A stretch of DNA of 64,000 bases. Origin: Streptomyces sp. CB03234 (GTDB lineage: Bacteria; Actinomycetota; Actinomycetes; Streptomycetales; Streptomycetaceae). Positions 34,211 to 43,279 of this stretch are shown piece by piece; positions within the stretch are counted from its first letter, which is position 1; every line of letters begins with the position of its first letter. Made by a program: the position numbers and the translations under genes. Under the pieces are notes generated by a model. It was not told the origin of the DNA. It did no database searches and saw only the letters and a program-made list of their open reading frames with translations. The stretch lies in the NCBI RefSeq assembly GCF_001905885.1, contig NZ_LIYH01000004.1:682001-746000 (forward strand). The letters run 5' to 3'.

Positions 34211-36937
34211 ATGCCTCAGCGAACCCCAGCACCTCCCGACGCCCCGCCCGTGCGGACGACCCCGCAGCCGGTGACGGACGCCCACGGGCGGGACGCAGCC
34301 GAGGTGGCGGCCCTGCTCACAGTGATCCCGGCCATGGGCCTGACCACGGCGGAGGCCGAGCAGCGGGCCGCCTCCTGGGGAGCCAACGAACTGGCCGAGC
34401 CGGCCCCCCGATCGCAGTGGCTGCGTCTGCTGGACCAGTTCCGCAGCTGGCTGATCGGCATCCTGCTGGCTGCCGCCGTCGTCGCCGGAATCATCGGGGA
34501 CATCAAGGACGCCGTCGTCATCGCCGTCGTCCTCCTCATCAACGCCACCATCGGCTACCTCCAAGAACGGCGTGCCGAGCGCAGCCTGGAAGCCTTGCGC
34601 CGAATGCTGGTCCCCACCGCGCGTGTACGCCGCGACGGCCACGTGAAGATAATCCAGGCCGGCACCCTGGTCCCAGGCGATGTCGTGCTTCTGGAAGCCG
34701 GCGACCGAGTCCCGGCCGACGGGCGCCTGGTGGTTTCGCAGTCGGTCGAAGCCGCCGAGGCCGCGCTGACCGGGGAGTCCCGGCCTGTCGCCAAGACGAC
34801 GGCACCCACCGCGTCCGACGGAAACGCCCCCGTACCCGTCGCCGAGCGCACCGGCATGCTGTTCATGAACACCGCGCTGACCCGGGGCCGCGCCGAGATG
34901 GTCGTCACGGCCACCGGAATGTGCACCGAGGTGGGCGTGATCGCCGAGGCACTACGCACCGGCGCGGAACCGCCCAGCCCGCTCCAGACCCAGATGGACA
35001 GCCTGGGCCGACGCCTGGCGCTCATCAGCGGCATCGCCGTGGCCACCTACGTGCTCGCGGCCCTTCTGCGTGGCGAGGAGCTGAGCGAACTCGCGTTGCG
35101 GGCAGTGGCCCTGGCGGTCGCCGCGATCCCCGAGGGCCTGCCCGCCGTGCTCGCGCTCACCCTGGCCCTGGGCGTCTACCGCATGGCACGCCGCGGTGCC
35201 ATCGTCAAACGCCTCGCCTCCGTCGAGGCACTCGGTTCGGCGACCGTCGTCTGCAGCGACAAGACCGGCACCCTGACCATGAACGAGATGACCACCCGCA
35301 CCCTGTGGACCGCCGGGCGCAGCTACGACGTGACCGGCGAAGGCTACGACACCGCCGGCACGGTGCGCCCCACCGACGGGGAGCGCGGTGCGAACCTGGG
35401 TGACGCGGTGTTGCCGTTCGCCTTGTGCAACGACGCCCGCTTCACCCCGGACAACGTCATCGGCGACCCCACGGAGGCCGCACTGCTCGTGCTGGCCGCC
35501 AAAGCGGGTCTGCCGGCCCAACTGCGTACGGACACGCCGCGTACGGGTGAGGTGCCCTTCGACCCGGCCGCCAAGTACATGGCCACCTTCCACGCCGACG
35601 ACGGCGGCCGCATTCGCACCCATGTCAAGGGAGCCGTGGACGTCCTGCTGGACCGCTGCACCCATGTCCTGACGGAACACGGGCCCGCGCTCCTGAATGC
35701 CGAACGCCGCCGTGAGGTCACCGACGCCGCCCGGCAGATGGGGGGCCAGGGTTTGCGCGTCCTCGGCGCGGCCACCGGCGTCACCGGCCCGCCCGACCGG
35801 GACGGCACCACCGACCAGCTCCACCCGGCAGAAGTGACCGGGCTGACCCTGACCGCGATAGCCGGCATCGCCGACCCGCCCCGCTCCCAGGTCCGCGACG
35901 CGGTCGCCCTCGCCCAGGCCGCCGGTATCACCGTCAAAATGATCACAGGGGACCATGCCGACACCGCCGCCGCCATCGCCCGCGAACTCGGCATCACCGG
36001 CGACGTCGTCACCGGCACCGAGCTGAGCGGGCTGAGCCCCGAGAACCTCGCCGACCGCATCGACGACATCGCCGTCTTGGCCCGCGTCGCTCCCGAACAC
36101 AAGGTGACCATCGTCCGCGCGCTCTCCCAGCGCGGCCACATCGTGGCCATGACCGGAGACGGCGTCAACGACGCCGCGGCCCTGCGCGCCGCGCACATCG
36201 GCGTCGCGATGGGCGTCACCGGGACTGACGTCGCCAAAGAGGCCGCCGACATGGTCCTGACCGACGACGACTTCTCCACCATCGTCCGCGCGGTCCGTGA
36301 GGGTCGGTCCATTTATGACAACATCGTCACCTTCGTCCGCTTCCAGCTCTCGACCAACATCGGCGCCATTCTCACGCTCCTCGCCACAGTGCTGGCCGGA
36401 CTGCCCGCCCCCATGTCCGCGATCCAGCTGCTGTGGGTCAACATCATCATGGACGGGCCGCCCGCCATGGCCCTGGGCATCGACCCCCCGCGGCGCAACG
36501 TGATGCACCGCCCGCCGCGCGCGCCCAGCGAACGCATCCTCAATGTCCGCCGTCTGGCCGCCATCACCCGTTCCGGCGCCATCATGGCCAGCGGCACCGT
36601 GGCCGTCTTCGCCGTCGCCCGCCACCTTGCGGACACGGCGACCGCCTCCACGATGGCTTTTACCACCTTCGTTCTCTTCCAACTGTGCAACGCCCTGGCA
36701 GCGCGCACTGAGGACGGTTCCGTCCTGGGCCGCCACCAGCTGCGCAACCGCACCTTGTGGATCTGTCTGACCGCCGTCCTCACCCTTCAGGTCATCGCGG
36801 TACAGGTTCCGTTGGCCCAGGGAATCTTCGACACCGTCTCCCTGGACTTGTCCCAATGGATGATCTGCTTCGCCGTCGCCTCCACCGCGCTGTTGACCGA
36901 GCACGCCTGGCGCTCCCTACGGCCGTCCGCCGCGTGA
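34211..36937 (+). CDS. ctpF: cation-translocating P-type ATPase (CtpF/PMR1-like type II)
   Basis: A 908-residue P2-type ATPase. Seen: N-terminal cation ATPase domain, TGES (187-190), M4 PEGLP (307-311), phosphorylation D350 in SDKTGTLT, hinge TGDGVND (648-654), and M6 WVNIIMDGP with N744 and D748 at the calcium-site positions of SERCA/PMR1 pumps. About ten membrane helices. It probably exports Ca2+ (or Mn2+), as proposed for DosR-regulated CtpF. ATG at 34211 follows AGGAG. It is co-transcribed with the Usp just upstream. Confidence 0.9.
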   Translation: MPQRTPAPPDAPPVRTTPQPVTDAHGRDAAEVAALLTVIPAMGLTTAEAEQRAASWGANELAEPAPRSQWLRLLDQFRSWLIGILLAAAVVAGIIGDIKDAVVIAVVLLINATIGYLQERRAERSLEALRRMLVPTARVRRDGHVKIIQAGTLVPGDVVLLEAGDRVPADGRLVVSQSVEAAEAALTGESRPVAKTTAPTASDGNAPVPVAERTGMLFMNTALTRGRAEMVVTATGMCTEVGVIAEALRTGAEPPSPLQTQMDSLGRRLALISGIAVATYVLAALLRGEELSELALRAVALAVAAIPEGLPAVLALTLALGVYRMARRGAIVKRLASVEALGSATVVCSDKTGTLTMNEMTTRTLWTAGRSYDVTGEGYDTAGTVRPTDGERGANLGDAVLPFALCNDARFTPDNVIGDPTEAALLVLAAKAGLPAQLRTDTPRTGEVPFDPAAKYMATFHADDGGRIRTHVKGAVDVLLDRCTHVLTEHGPALLNAERRREVTDAARQMGGQGLRVLGAATGVTGPPDRDGTTDQLHPAEVTGLTLTAIAGIADPPRSQVRDAVALAQAAGITVKMITGDHADTAAAIARELGITGDVVTGTELSGLSPENLADRIDDIAVLARVAPEHKVTIVRALSQRGHIVAMTGDGVNDAAALRAAHIGVAMGVTGTDVAKEAADMVLTDDDFSTIVRAVREGRSIYDNIVTFVRFQLSTNIGAILTLLATVLAGLPAPMSAIQLLWVNIIMDGPPAMALGIDPPRRNVMHRPPRAPSERILNVRRLAAITRSGAIMASGTVAVFAVARHLADTATASTMAFTTFVLFQLCNALAARTEDGSVLGRHQLRNRTLWICLTAVLTLQVIAVQVPLAQGIFDTVSLDLSQWMICFAVASTALLTEHAWRSLRPSAA

Positions 36938-37189
36938 GTCTTCGCTCGGGCGCACGGGAAGGCCCATGTGGTCGGGGATTCGAGCGCTTACCTGAGCAGA
37001 CCGACTCGGCAGAGCTGCGTGCTACGAAGCTTGACGGGGTGGCTCCGGCCGTATCAAGGAGTCTGACGGCATGCTGGTGAGCCGGGTCGGTCGCATGCTC
37101 CTCCACGGCAGCGTGTCGGCTGCCCGTTCCGCACGGCCGGCCGCTGTGCCGGGCGTTCCGCACGGCGGCTGGGGGAGAGGAGCAAGGCC

Positions 37190-38197
37190 ATGACTGAGAT
37201 CGTCGCGTACGGAGTGCTCTCCGACGAGCGTCCGCTGCTGGAGGAGGCGCTTGAAGGGCGGCACGAAGTGCGGTGCCTTGAGTTTCCGCTCGACGAGGAC
37301 ACCGCTGCCGCGGCTACCGGGCACGAGATCGTGAGCAGCAGTGTGAACGACATCCTGGACGCGGCAGTCCTGCGGATCCTCGGCCAGGGCGGCACACGAA
37401 TGATCGTCCAGCGCTCCACCGGCTACAACAACATCGACGTCGAGGAGGCCCGCAGACGTGGCATCGGTGTGGCCCGTGTGTCGTACTACTCCCCGTACGC
37501 CGTTGCCGAGTTTGCCTGGGCCCTGGCCCTCGCGGTGAATCGCCGCGTAGCCCGGGCGACGAGCCGCACCCGCGAGTTCGACTTCCGGCTGACCGGCTTG
37601 ATGGGCCGTGACCTGCACGGCCGCACCGTCGGCATCCTGGGCACGGGCAAAATCGGCACCGCCTTCACGCGGATTGCCCATGGATTCGGTATGCGCCTGC
37701 TCGGCTGGGACATCGCCGAGAACCCCGAATGCCGGAAGCTGGGCATGAAGTACGTCGAGCGAGACCGCCTCTTCGCGGAGTCAGACCTGATCAGCCTGCA
37801 CGTGCCGCTGGTGCCGGAGACCCACCACTTGGTGGACGCCGCCGCGCTCGGAATGATGAAACGGGACGCCATCCTGATCAACACCAGCCGCGGCGGCCTC
37901 ATCGACGCCCCGGCTCTGGTGGAGACCCTGCGCGACGGCCGCCTTGATGGCGTGGGCCTGGACGTCTACGAAGAGGAAGCCGGTGTCTTCTTCATGGACA
38001 AGTCCCTGGAGGTGATGACCGACGACGTCCTCGCCCGCCTGATGACTTTCCGGAACGTGCTGATCACGTCCCATCAGGCATACTTCACGAAGGACGCCGT
38101 CGGGCAGATCATCGGCACCACCGTGCGCAACATCGAGGACTACCTCGCCGGACGGTCCAGCGAAAACACCCTCGTGCCACCGGCCGGTCGCTCCTGA
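37190..38197 (+). CDS. ldhA: fermentative D-lactate dehydrogenase family (2-hydroxyacid dehydrogenase)
   Basis: A 335-residue D-2-hydroxyacid dehydrogenase. NAD motif GTGKIG (151-156), substrate arginine R234 in NTSRGGLID, acid E263 region in LDVYEEEAG, and catalytic H295 in SHQAYF. The VYEEEAGVFFMDKS segment is diagnostic of the LdhA branch. It reduces pyruvate to D-lactate with NADH. It completes the fermentation set of the island. ATG at 37190 is preceded by GGGGAGAGGAG. No OsdR-like box was found upstream, but a 12-bp direct repeat GTTCCGCACGGC occurs at 37126-37137 and 37155-37166. Confidence 0.92.
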   Translation: MTEIVAYGVLSDERPLLEEALEGRHEVRCLEFPLDEDTAAAATGHEIVSSSVNDILDAAVLRILGQGGTRMIVQRSTGYNNIDVEEARRRGIGVARVSYYSPYAVAEFAWALALAVNRRVARATSRTREFDFRLTGLMGRDLHGRTVGILGTGKIGTAFTRIAHGFGMRLLGWDIAENPECRKLGMKYVERDRLFAESDLISLHVPLVPETHHLVDAAALGMMKRDAILINTSRGGLIDAPALVETLRDGRLDGVGLDVYEEEAGVFFMDKSLEVMTDDVLARLMTFRNVLITSHQAYFTKDAVGQIIGTTVRNIEDYLAGRSSENTLVPPAGRS

Positions 38198-38260
38198 GCT
38201 TGGCGCGGGCCGGCGGGCCCGTTCCAGCCGGGTTGCGGTCGGCGTTGCTGCGAGAGCACC

Positions 38261-38497
38261 TCAGGAACGGCCACCGGGCCGTCGCTCCTCGCGCCGGTAC
38301 AGGGTGTCGTCGTCCTCCTCGTCCTCGCGACCGTTCCGGTGCGTACCGGAGCTGTGCATGCCGCGCGTCATGAACATCATCCCGAGCGGGCAAGCGACAA
38401 CGAGTATCAGCCAAGCCAGCGCGCCCAGCGGCACGCCCGCCCACAGGGCGCCGACGACGGCGATCGCGTACAAGCCAGTGTTGCCGTTGTTGCTCAT
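38261..38497 (-). CDS. small membrane protein (DUF2933-like)
   Basis: A 78-residue protein with two close hydrophobic helices (about 9-25 and 26-45), the segment WLILVVACPLGMMFMTRGMH, and a charged C-terminal tail rich in Arg/Glu/Asp. It resembles small DUF2933-type membrane proteins with a Met/His-rich motif, though the match is by eye. ATG at 38497 was chosen for its GGGAGG ribosome site. It lies 14 bases after the SHOCT gene on the same strand, so they share a transcript. Function unknown. Confidence 0.6.
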   Translation of the reverse strand: MSNNGNTGLYAIAVVGALWAGVPLGALAWLILVVACPLGMMFMTRGMHSSGTHRNGREDEEDDDTLYRREERRPGGRS

Positions 38498-38511
38498 CGT
38501 GGGCCTCCCTC

Positions 38512-38775
38512 TCATGGCTGATGAGGAGGACCGGCGTTCAGCTCGGTCATGAGGCGCCGGTATTCGTCCTCGTCGACCTCACCGCGGGCGAGGCGATCGC
38601 GAAGGATCTGCACCGGCGTGGGAGGGGCGGGGACGTGTGTGTGCTCGTGCGGCCTGTTCAGGACGCGGAAGAGCAGCACGGTTGCGGTGATGATCAGCGC
38701 CCAGAAAAGGACCATGCTGATCGACATCGCGAACCAGCCCCAGCCGTTCATGTTGTGGTCGTACCAGAACATCAT
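38512..38775 (-). CDS. SHOCT-domain membrane protein
   Basis: An 87-residue protein with one membrane helix (about 13-37) and a C-terminal SHOCT motif (ILRDRLARGEVDEDEYRRLM, about 57-76). SHOCT segments occur at the ends of many small membrane proteins and are thought to mediate oligomerisation. Start ATG 38775. Box GGGGCC-GAGT-GGCCCG lies 94 bases upstream, suggesting inclusion in the DosR-like regulon, with the 38261 gene as second cistron. Confidence 0.75.
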   Translation of the reverse strand: MMFWYDHNMNGWGWFAMSISMVLFWALIITATVLLFRVLNRPHEHTHVPAPPTPVQILRDRLARGEVDEDEYRRLMTELNAGPPHQP

Positions 38776-38868
38776 CGCCAGTCACCAGCTTCGGCACTCG
38801 GTAGGGCATGAGGCCCGTCCTGAAGGGGTTCTTCCCCTTCAGCGTCTCTCCCGCGCGGTGGCGGCACA

Positions 38869-38884
38869 GGGGCCGAGTGGCCCG
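38869..38884. promoter_or_regulatory. DosR/OsdR-box-like palindrome upstream of the SHOCT gene
   Basis: GGGGCC-GAGT-GGCCCG with an exact core, 94 bases from the minus-strand start at 38775. Confidence 0.5.
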
Positions 38885-39111
38885 CCTTGGCTGCCGATCA
38901 GCCTTTGCACGAGCGGAAGGCATGCGTGCGGTGTCCGCCTCGAATGCCCTTCCCGGGGCACCGCGCGAGAGCGCGGAGGCCGACATGGAGATGTGTCCGC
39001 GTAACCGCCCGCGGAGCGGGCACACGAGGACCACGCCCCGTCGCGCTCCCCCCTCGCGTCGGGGCTTTCAGCTCCGGAAGATTCGGGCGCGTATGGGTGT
39101 GCAGGCACGAC

Positions 39112-39127
39112 AGGGCCCAATGGCGCC
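39112..39127. promoter_or_regulatory. DosR/OsdR-box-like site upstream of the ABC operon
   Basis: AGGGCC-CAAT-GGCGCC: left half perfect, right half with two changes; 55 bases before the ATG at 39183. Confidence 0.4.
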
Positions 39128-39182
39128 AGGGCGGGCCATGCGGCTCTAGCGGTGAGCATCTGTCCCGGCCTGGGATGGATGC

Positions 39183-40682
39183 ATGAACATCCACCAGCCA
39201 CTCCTCATCGCGACCGGAGTACAGAAGGTCTACCGGACGGGATCCGTGGCGGTGCCCGCCCTGCTGGACCTGGACCTCACGGTGGGCTCGGGCGAGATGG
39301 TGGGCGTCATGGGCCCGTTCGGGTCGGGAAAGACCACCTTGCTGAACTGCCTGTCCGGACTGGACGACATCGACGGCGGACGGGTGGTGGTCGACGGCCA
39401 CGACCTGTTCTCGATGTCGGACGCCGCCCGTACCGAGCTCCGGGCCCGGACCATGGGCTTCGTCTTCCAGGCGTTCAACCTCATTCCGGTCTTCTCCGCG
39501 GTCGAGAACGTCGAGCTTCCCCTGTTGCTCGTCGGCACCCGGCCACGCGAGGCCAGGCGCCGGGGACTGGACATGCTCGACCGGGTCGGGCTCGGCCACC
39601 GCGTCGACCACCGGCCCAGCGAGATGTCGGGTGGCGAACAGCAACGGGTGACCATTGCCCGCGCTCTGGCCGGGCGCCCGGCCATCGTGTGGGCGGACGA
39701 GCCCACCGGCAACCTCGACAGCGCGATGGCCACCCAGGTCATGGACCTGCTCTGCGAGCTGAACCATGACGAGGGCCAGACCATCGTCCTGGTCACCCAC
39801 GACAGCGCCATCGGCGACCGCGTCCCCCGGCTGATCCGTATGCGCGACGGCCGACTCGTCGACGATGTCCGCCGACACGTCACCTCGTCCGGCAGGACAC
39901 CACTTCACCCTTGGGCTGACCATGCACCCCAACCTCCTGGCCGCGCTGCTCATCATCCTCGCGATGGCCCTCGCGGCCCTCCTGCTGGTCGCCGTCAGGC
40001 AGCCGGTCTCCCGTCGGCTCGCCTTCCGCCAGCTCGCCCGCCGCAAGACCGAGGCCGCGCTCGTGATCAGCGGATCGGTGCTCGGAACGGCCATCATCGT
40101 CGGCGCCTGGTCGTCGGGGACACCCTGAACTTTCCGGTACGTCAGGAGGCGTACCGGACACTCGGTCCGGTCGACGAGCGCGTGATCACACCTCCTGGCC
40201 CGACCGGACGTACCGCCGTCGACCGGCTCGGCACACTGGCCGCGAATCCCGACGTCGACGGTGTGCTGCACGCCGAGGCCACGCAGGCCGCCGCGACCAG
40301 CCGGCCCGGCGGCAGGCCGGTCGCCGAACCACGGGTGCTCGCCTGGCAAATGCACTTCCCGGAGGCGTCCCGCTTCGGAGCGGCGGGAGGCGACTCGGGG
40401 CTCGACGGTGCCAACCCGAAGCCCGGCCATGTCGTGCTCAACGACCCTCTGGCCCGGTCACTTCAGGTGGGGCCGGGCAACGGATCACGCTGTACCTGTT
40501 CGGGGCACCGCACACGTTCCGGGTGGACCGTGTGGTTCCCCAGGAGGGACTGGCGGGCGTGGGCCTGGGCGGCAGGCTCACCCGTGACGCGTTCCTGCCT
40601 CCCGGCACCCTCACCGCCGCTGCCCGAGAGGCCGGGGCGGAGCCGTGCTCGGTCACCTTCGTGTCCAACCGCGGCGGTGTAG
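39183..40682 (+). CDS. MacB/LolD-type ABC transporter ATP-binding protein, reading through into permease remnant
   Basis: The first ~235 codons form a complete ABC ATPase: Walker A GPFGSGKTT (about 40-48), Q-loop FVFQAFNL, signature MSGGEQQRV (about 149-157), Walker B IVWADEPTG and H-loop LVTHD. It resembles MacB/FtsE-like exporter subunits. Its own stop codon appears lost: a TGA that would end it just before the permease ATG at 39922 is now out of frame, so the frame runs on to 40682 through permease sequence, partly in the permease frame (about 40130-40480). The ATPase may still fold, but its permease is broken, so transport activity is unlikely. Confidence 0.7.
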   Translation: MNIHQPLLIATGVQKVYRTGSVAVPALLDLDLTVGSGEMVGVMGPFGSGKTTLLNCLSGLDDIDGGRVVVDGHDLFSMSDAARTELRARTMGFVFQAFNLIPVFSAVENVELPLLLVGTRPREARRRGLDMLDRVGLGHRVDHRPSEMSGGEQQRVTIARALAGRPAIVWADEPTGNLDSAMATQVMDLLCELNHDEGQTIVLVTHDSAIGDRVPRLIRMRDGRLVDDVRRHVTSSGRTPLHPWADHAPQPPGRAAHHPRDGPRGPPAGRRQAAGLPSARLPPARPPQDRGRARDQRIGARNGHHRRRLVVGDTLNFPVRQEAYRTLGPVDERVITPPGPTGRTAVDRLGTLAANPDVDGVLHAEATQAAATSRPGGRPVAEPRVLAWQMHFPEASRFGAAGGDSGLDGANPKPGHVVLNDPLARSLQVGPGNGSRCTCSGHRTRSGWTVWFPRRDWRAWAWAAGSPVTRSCLPAPSPPLPERPGRSRARSPSCPTAAV

Positions 40683-42329
40683 AGAGCGGCGACGCACTGA
40701 CCGGCGCGGTGACCGCCGACATCCGCGAGGCGCTGGGCCCGCTCGCCGGCCAGTCCGCGATCGAGACGCCGAAGCACACCGTACTGCGGGACGCCAAAGC
40801 CGCCGGGGACTCCCTGGGAGTGCTCTTCAATCATGATCGGCAGCTTCAGCATCATCGCCGGGGCCCTGCTGCTGGTGAACATCTTCGTCATGCTGGGAGA
40901 AGAGCGGAAACCCCAGAGGGGCATGGTGCGCGCCGTCGGCATGAGGCGCTCGCGCCTGATCGGTTCCTTCACCCTCGAAGGGGCCGCTTACGCCCTGCTG
41001 TCCGCGCTGCCCGGGGTCGCCATCGGCGTCGGCTGGGGAGTCGCCGTGGTCGCCGCGGAGATCTTCCGCGGCTGGTCGGTCGGCGGGAGCAGCATCGAGA
41101 TCGTCTTCGCCGTCACGCCCACCAGAGTCCTCAACGGGGTGGCCATGGGCCTGCTGATCGCCTTCCTGGCGATCCTCGCGACGACCGTGCGGATCAGTCG
41201 CTTTAACATCATCGCCGCCATCCGCGACCTTCCGCCCGGGACGGGACGACGGCCCCGGCGCCGACTGCTGATCGTCTCCAGCGCATCGGCCCTGCTGTGC
41301 GCGTTCGCAGCCGTCCCCGCCGTCGCGCGCAGCCAGGCCGAGCAGACCTACCTGATGCCGGCACTCGCCATCGCCTTCGCCACACCCGCACTGTTGCGGG
41401 TGCTGCCGAGGCGCACGGCCACCACGCTGGTGGCGGCGGCAGTGCTCGGCTGGACGCTGCTGGCACCGATCATCCGACCCCGGATCTCCGACACGCCGTC
41501 GATGTCCGTCTACGTCATACAAGGCAGCCTGGCGGCGTTCTCCGCCGTGTTCCTGGTCAGCGAGAACCAGAAGACCCTGCTGCGACCGGCGCGCCGACTG
41601 CTGGAACGCCCCTCGGAGCCCGGCCTGGCCGCGCGGCTCGCGGTCGCCTACCCCCTGGCCAAGAGGTTCCGCACCGGTGCGACGCTGGTGATGTACATAC
41701 TGATTGTCTTCGTGCTCGTTCTGCTGACCCAGATCTCGGGCGTCCTCAACGCCAGCGTCAACAGCGCCGTCGCCGTCGCCACCGCCGGATACTCACTCCG
41801 CTGGACTACAACACGCAAGTGGCCAGGGACCGGCTGCTGAAGGACCTCCGCCGTGGCCCCGCAGCCGACGAGATCTCCGCCGTCACCCCGCTGCTCAACG
41901 CGACCGGCCGGGCCACCGACCCCGGGCAGCGCACCAGCCTGCCGCTGGACACGGCGGTCCTCGGCGTGCCCGACGGCGCCATCACCGGTATCGCCTTCCG
42001 TGAGCGGCTGGCCGGGCTGCCCGACGACGCCGCCGTCTGGCGGGCCCAAGGCTTCAGGGCCCGGACGGTCCAGCGCTCCTTCCTGTGGGAGCGCCTTTAT
42101 CGCGGTGGAGGGCATCGTGCTCGGCTCCCTGCTCGGGGTGCTCACCACATGGCTCATGTACCGGAACAGCGCCGCGTTCGAGGGCCTTGGGGGAGGCTTC
42201 CCCGTCGAATGGACCAGCATCGGTGTGCTGGCGGCCGCGACCTTCGCCGCCTCGCTCCTGGCCACGGTCGGGCCGGCACGCCGCGCGGCCGCGATCCGCC
42301 CGGCTCTCGCCGTCCGCGTCAACGAATGA
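39922..42329 (+). pseudogene. FtsX-type ABC permease, multiply frameshifted
   Basis: Permease homology runs through at least five reading-frame segments: 39922-40128 (MHPNLLAALLIILAMALA), about 40130-40480, about 40480-40840, 40833-41800 (membrane-rich, RAVGMRRSRLIGSFTLEG is the FtsX core), about 41800-42090, and about 42090-42329 (VEGIVLGSLLGVL, ends AIRPALAVRVNE). Together they would encode one long permease with two FtsX domains, as partners of MacB-type ATPases. The frame changes are too many for a functional protein, unless the assembly is wrong at several points. Confidence 0.8.
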
Positions 42330-42522
42330 CGGAATCCGGCCTTGGAGGGGGCCGGCAGCGAAGGGGAACCCGCCGATGCGTCCTACATAGTCGACCCGTG
42401 CGGCGTTGGCACCATGGAGGACTGAGCGCCCAGCGTGAAACGGATTACCGTAACCGACCGCTTGGAGGCCGAAACATGAGCACAGGTTGCGCCGCCGGCT
42501 CCTGGCGATTCCGCGGCCGTCA

Positions 42523-43254
42523 GTGACCGGCGAGCGGTCCACAAGACCGGAGACGGCGCTCTCGGGCTGCTTGCATCGCGTGGCGGGAGTCGTTTTCGAC
42601 ACCTATGGAGTGATCACCGACTCGGCACGTGTTCATGCTGCCGCGTGGAAGACCGCCCTCGACGCCTGTCTGAAGGCCCACCCCCCGACCGATCCACCCG
42701 CCCGGCGGCCGTTCGACAGGGACGACTACCTGCGATACGTCGACGGCAAGTCGCGCCTGGACGGGGCAGCGTCCTTTCTCGCCTCGCGACGCGTCGCGCT
42801 GCCCCCGGGCACCCTCGCGGACCCACCAGACACAGACACGGTCGCAGCGGTGGCCGCCTACAAGGAGCAGCTCTTCACCGAGCGGCTGAGGACCCACGGC
42901 ATCGAGGCATATCCGGGGACGCTGCTCTTGCTGCGGCGTCTGCGCGCGTGCGGGGTGGAGATGGCCGCCGCCTCCGCGTCCAGGCACGCCAGGGAGCTGC
43001 TCCGCCGGTCCGGTGCCCTGCCGTACTTCGCCGCCGTCGTCGACGGAGCAGAGGCGGCTCGCCTGGGACTGCCGGGCAAACCGGCTCCCGACCTTTTCCT
43101 CGAGGCGGCCGGACGGCTGGGCCTGCCGCCCGGGCGCACGGCAGTGATCGAGGACTCCCTGGCCGGAATGGAGGCGGGCAGACGCGGCGGCTTCCGCCTG
43201 GTCGTCGGCGTGGACCGCAGTTCCGGCCCCGCCACGAGTTCCTGCCCGACCTGA
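42523..43254 (+). pseudogene. HAD-family phosphatase/phosphoglucomutase-like, probably inactive
   Basis: Codons encode a beta-phosphoglucomutase-like HAD protein: VVFDTYGVITDSARVHAAAW (about 24-43), cap domain, motif II-like MAAASASRHA, motif III region PGKPAPDLF, motif IV VIEDSLAGMEAG. The usual DxD catalytic motif reads D-T-Y, so the acid/base aspartate is gone (GAT to TAT is one change). The last ~20 residues are out of frame: the natural end continues as LPDLTELSVR in another frame and runs straight into PPDK sequence. GTG at 42523 overlaps a 16-codon leader (ATG 42476, ribosome site TTGGAGG). Relatives sit in mycobacterial DosR loci. Confidence 0.6.
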
Positions 43255-43279
43255 CCGAGCTCTCGGTGCGCGTCGTCCG

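Larger units (their letters stand above)
38776..39182. promoter_or_regulatory. divergent control region of the SHOCT and ABC genes
   Basis: A 407-base gene-free interval. It holds a perfect hairpin (38820-38828 with 38834-38842, five-base loop), the two palindromes listed separately at 38869 and 39112, and no convincing coding sequence. Confidence 0.5.

Noticed and set aside
37126..37166. Direct repeats considered as a CRISPR array
   Set aside because: Only two copies, 12 bp each, in a promoter region, with no cas genes.
38206..38221. Core-perfect OsdR-like palindrome CGGGCC-GGCG-GGCCCG
   Set aside because: It lies between the ends of convergent genes (ldhA and the small membrane protein), where no promoter is expected; more likely a chance match or weak terminator. 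It shows that the degenerate core alone is not specific.
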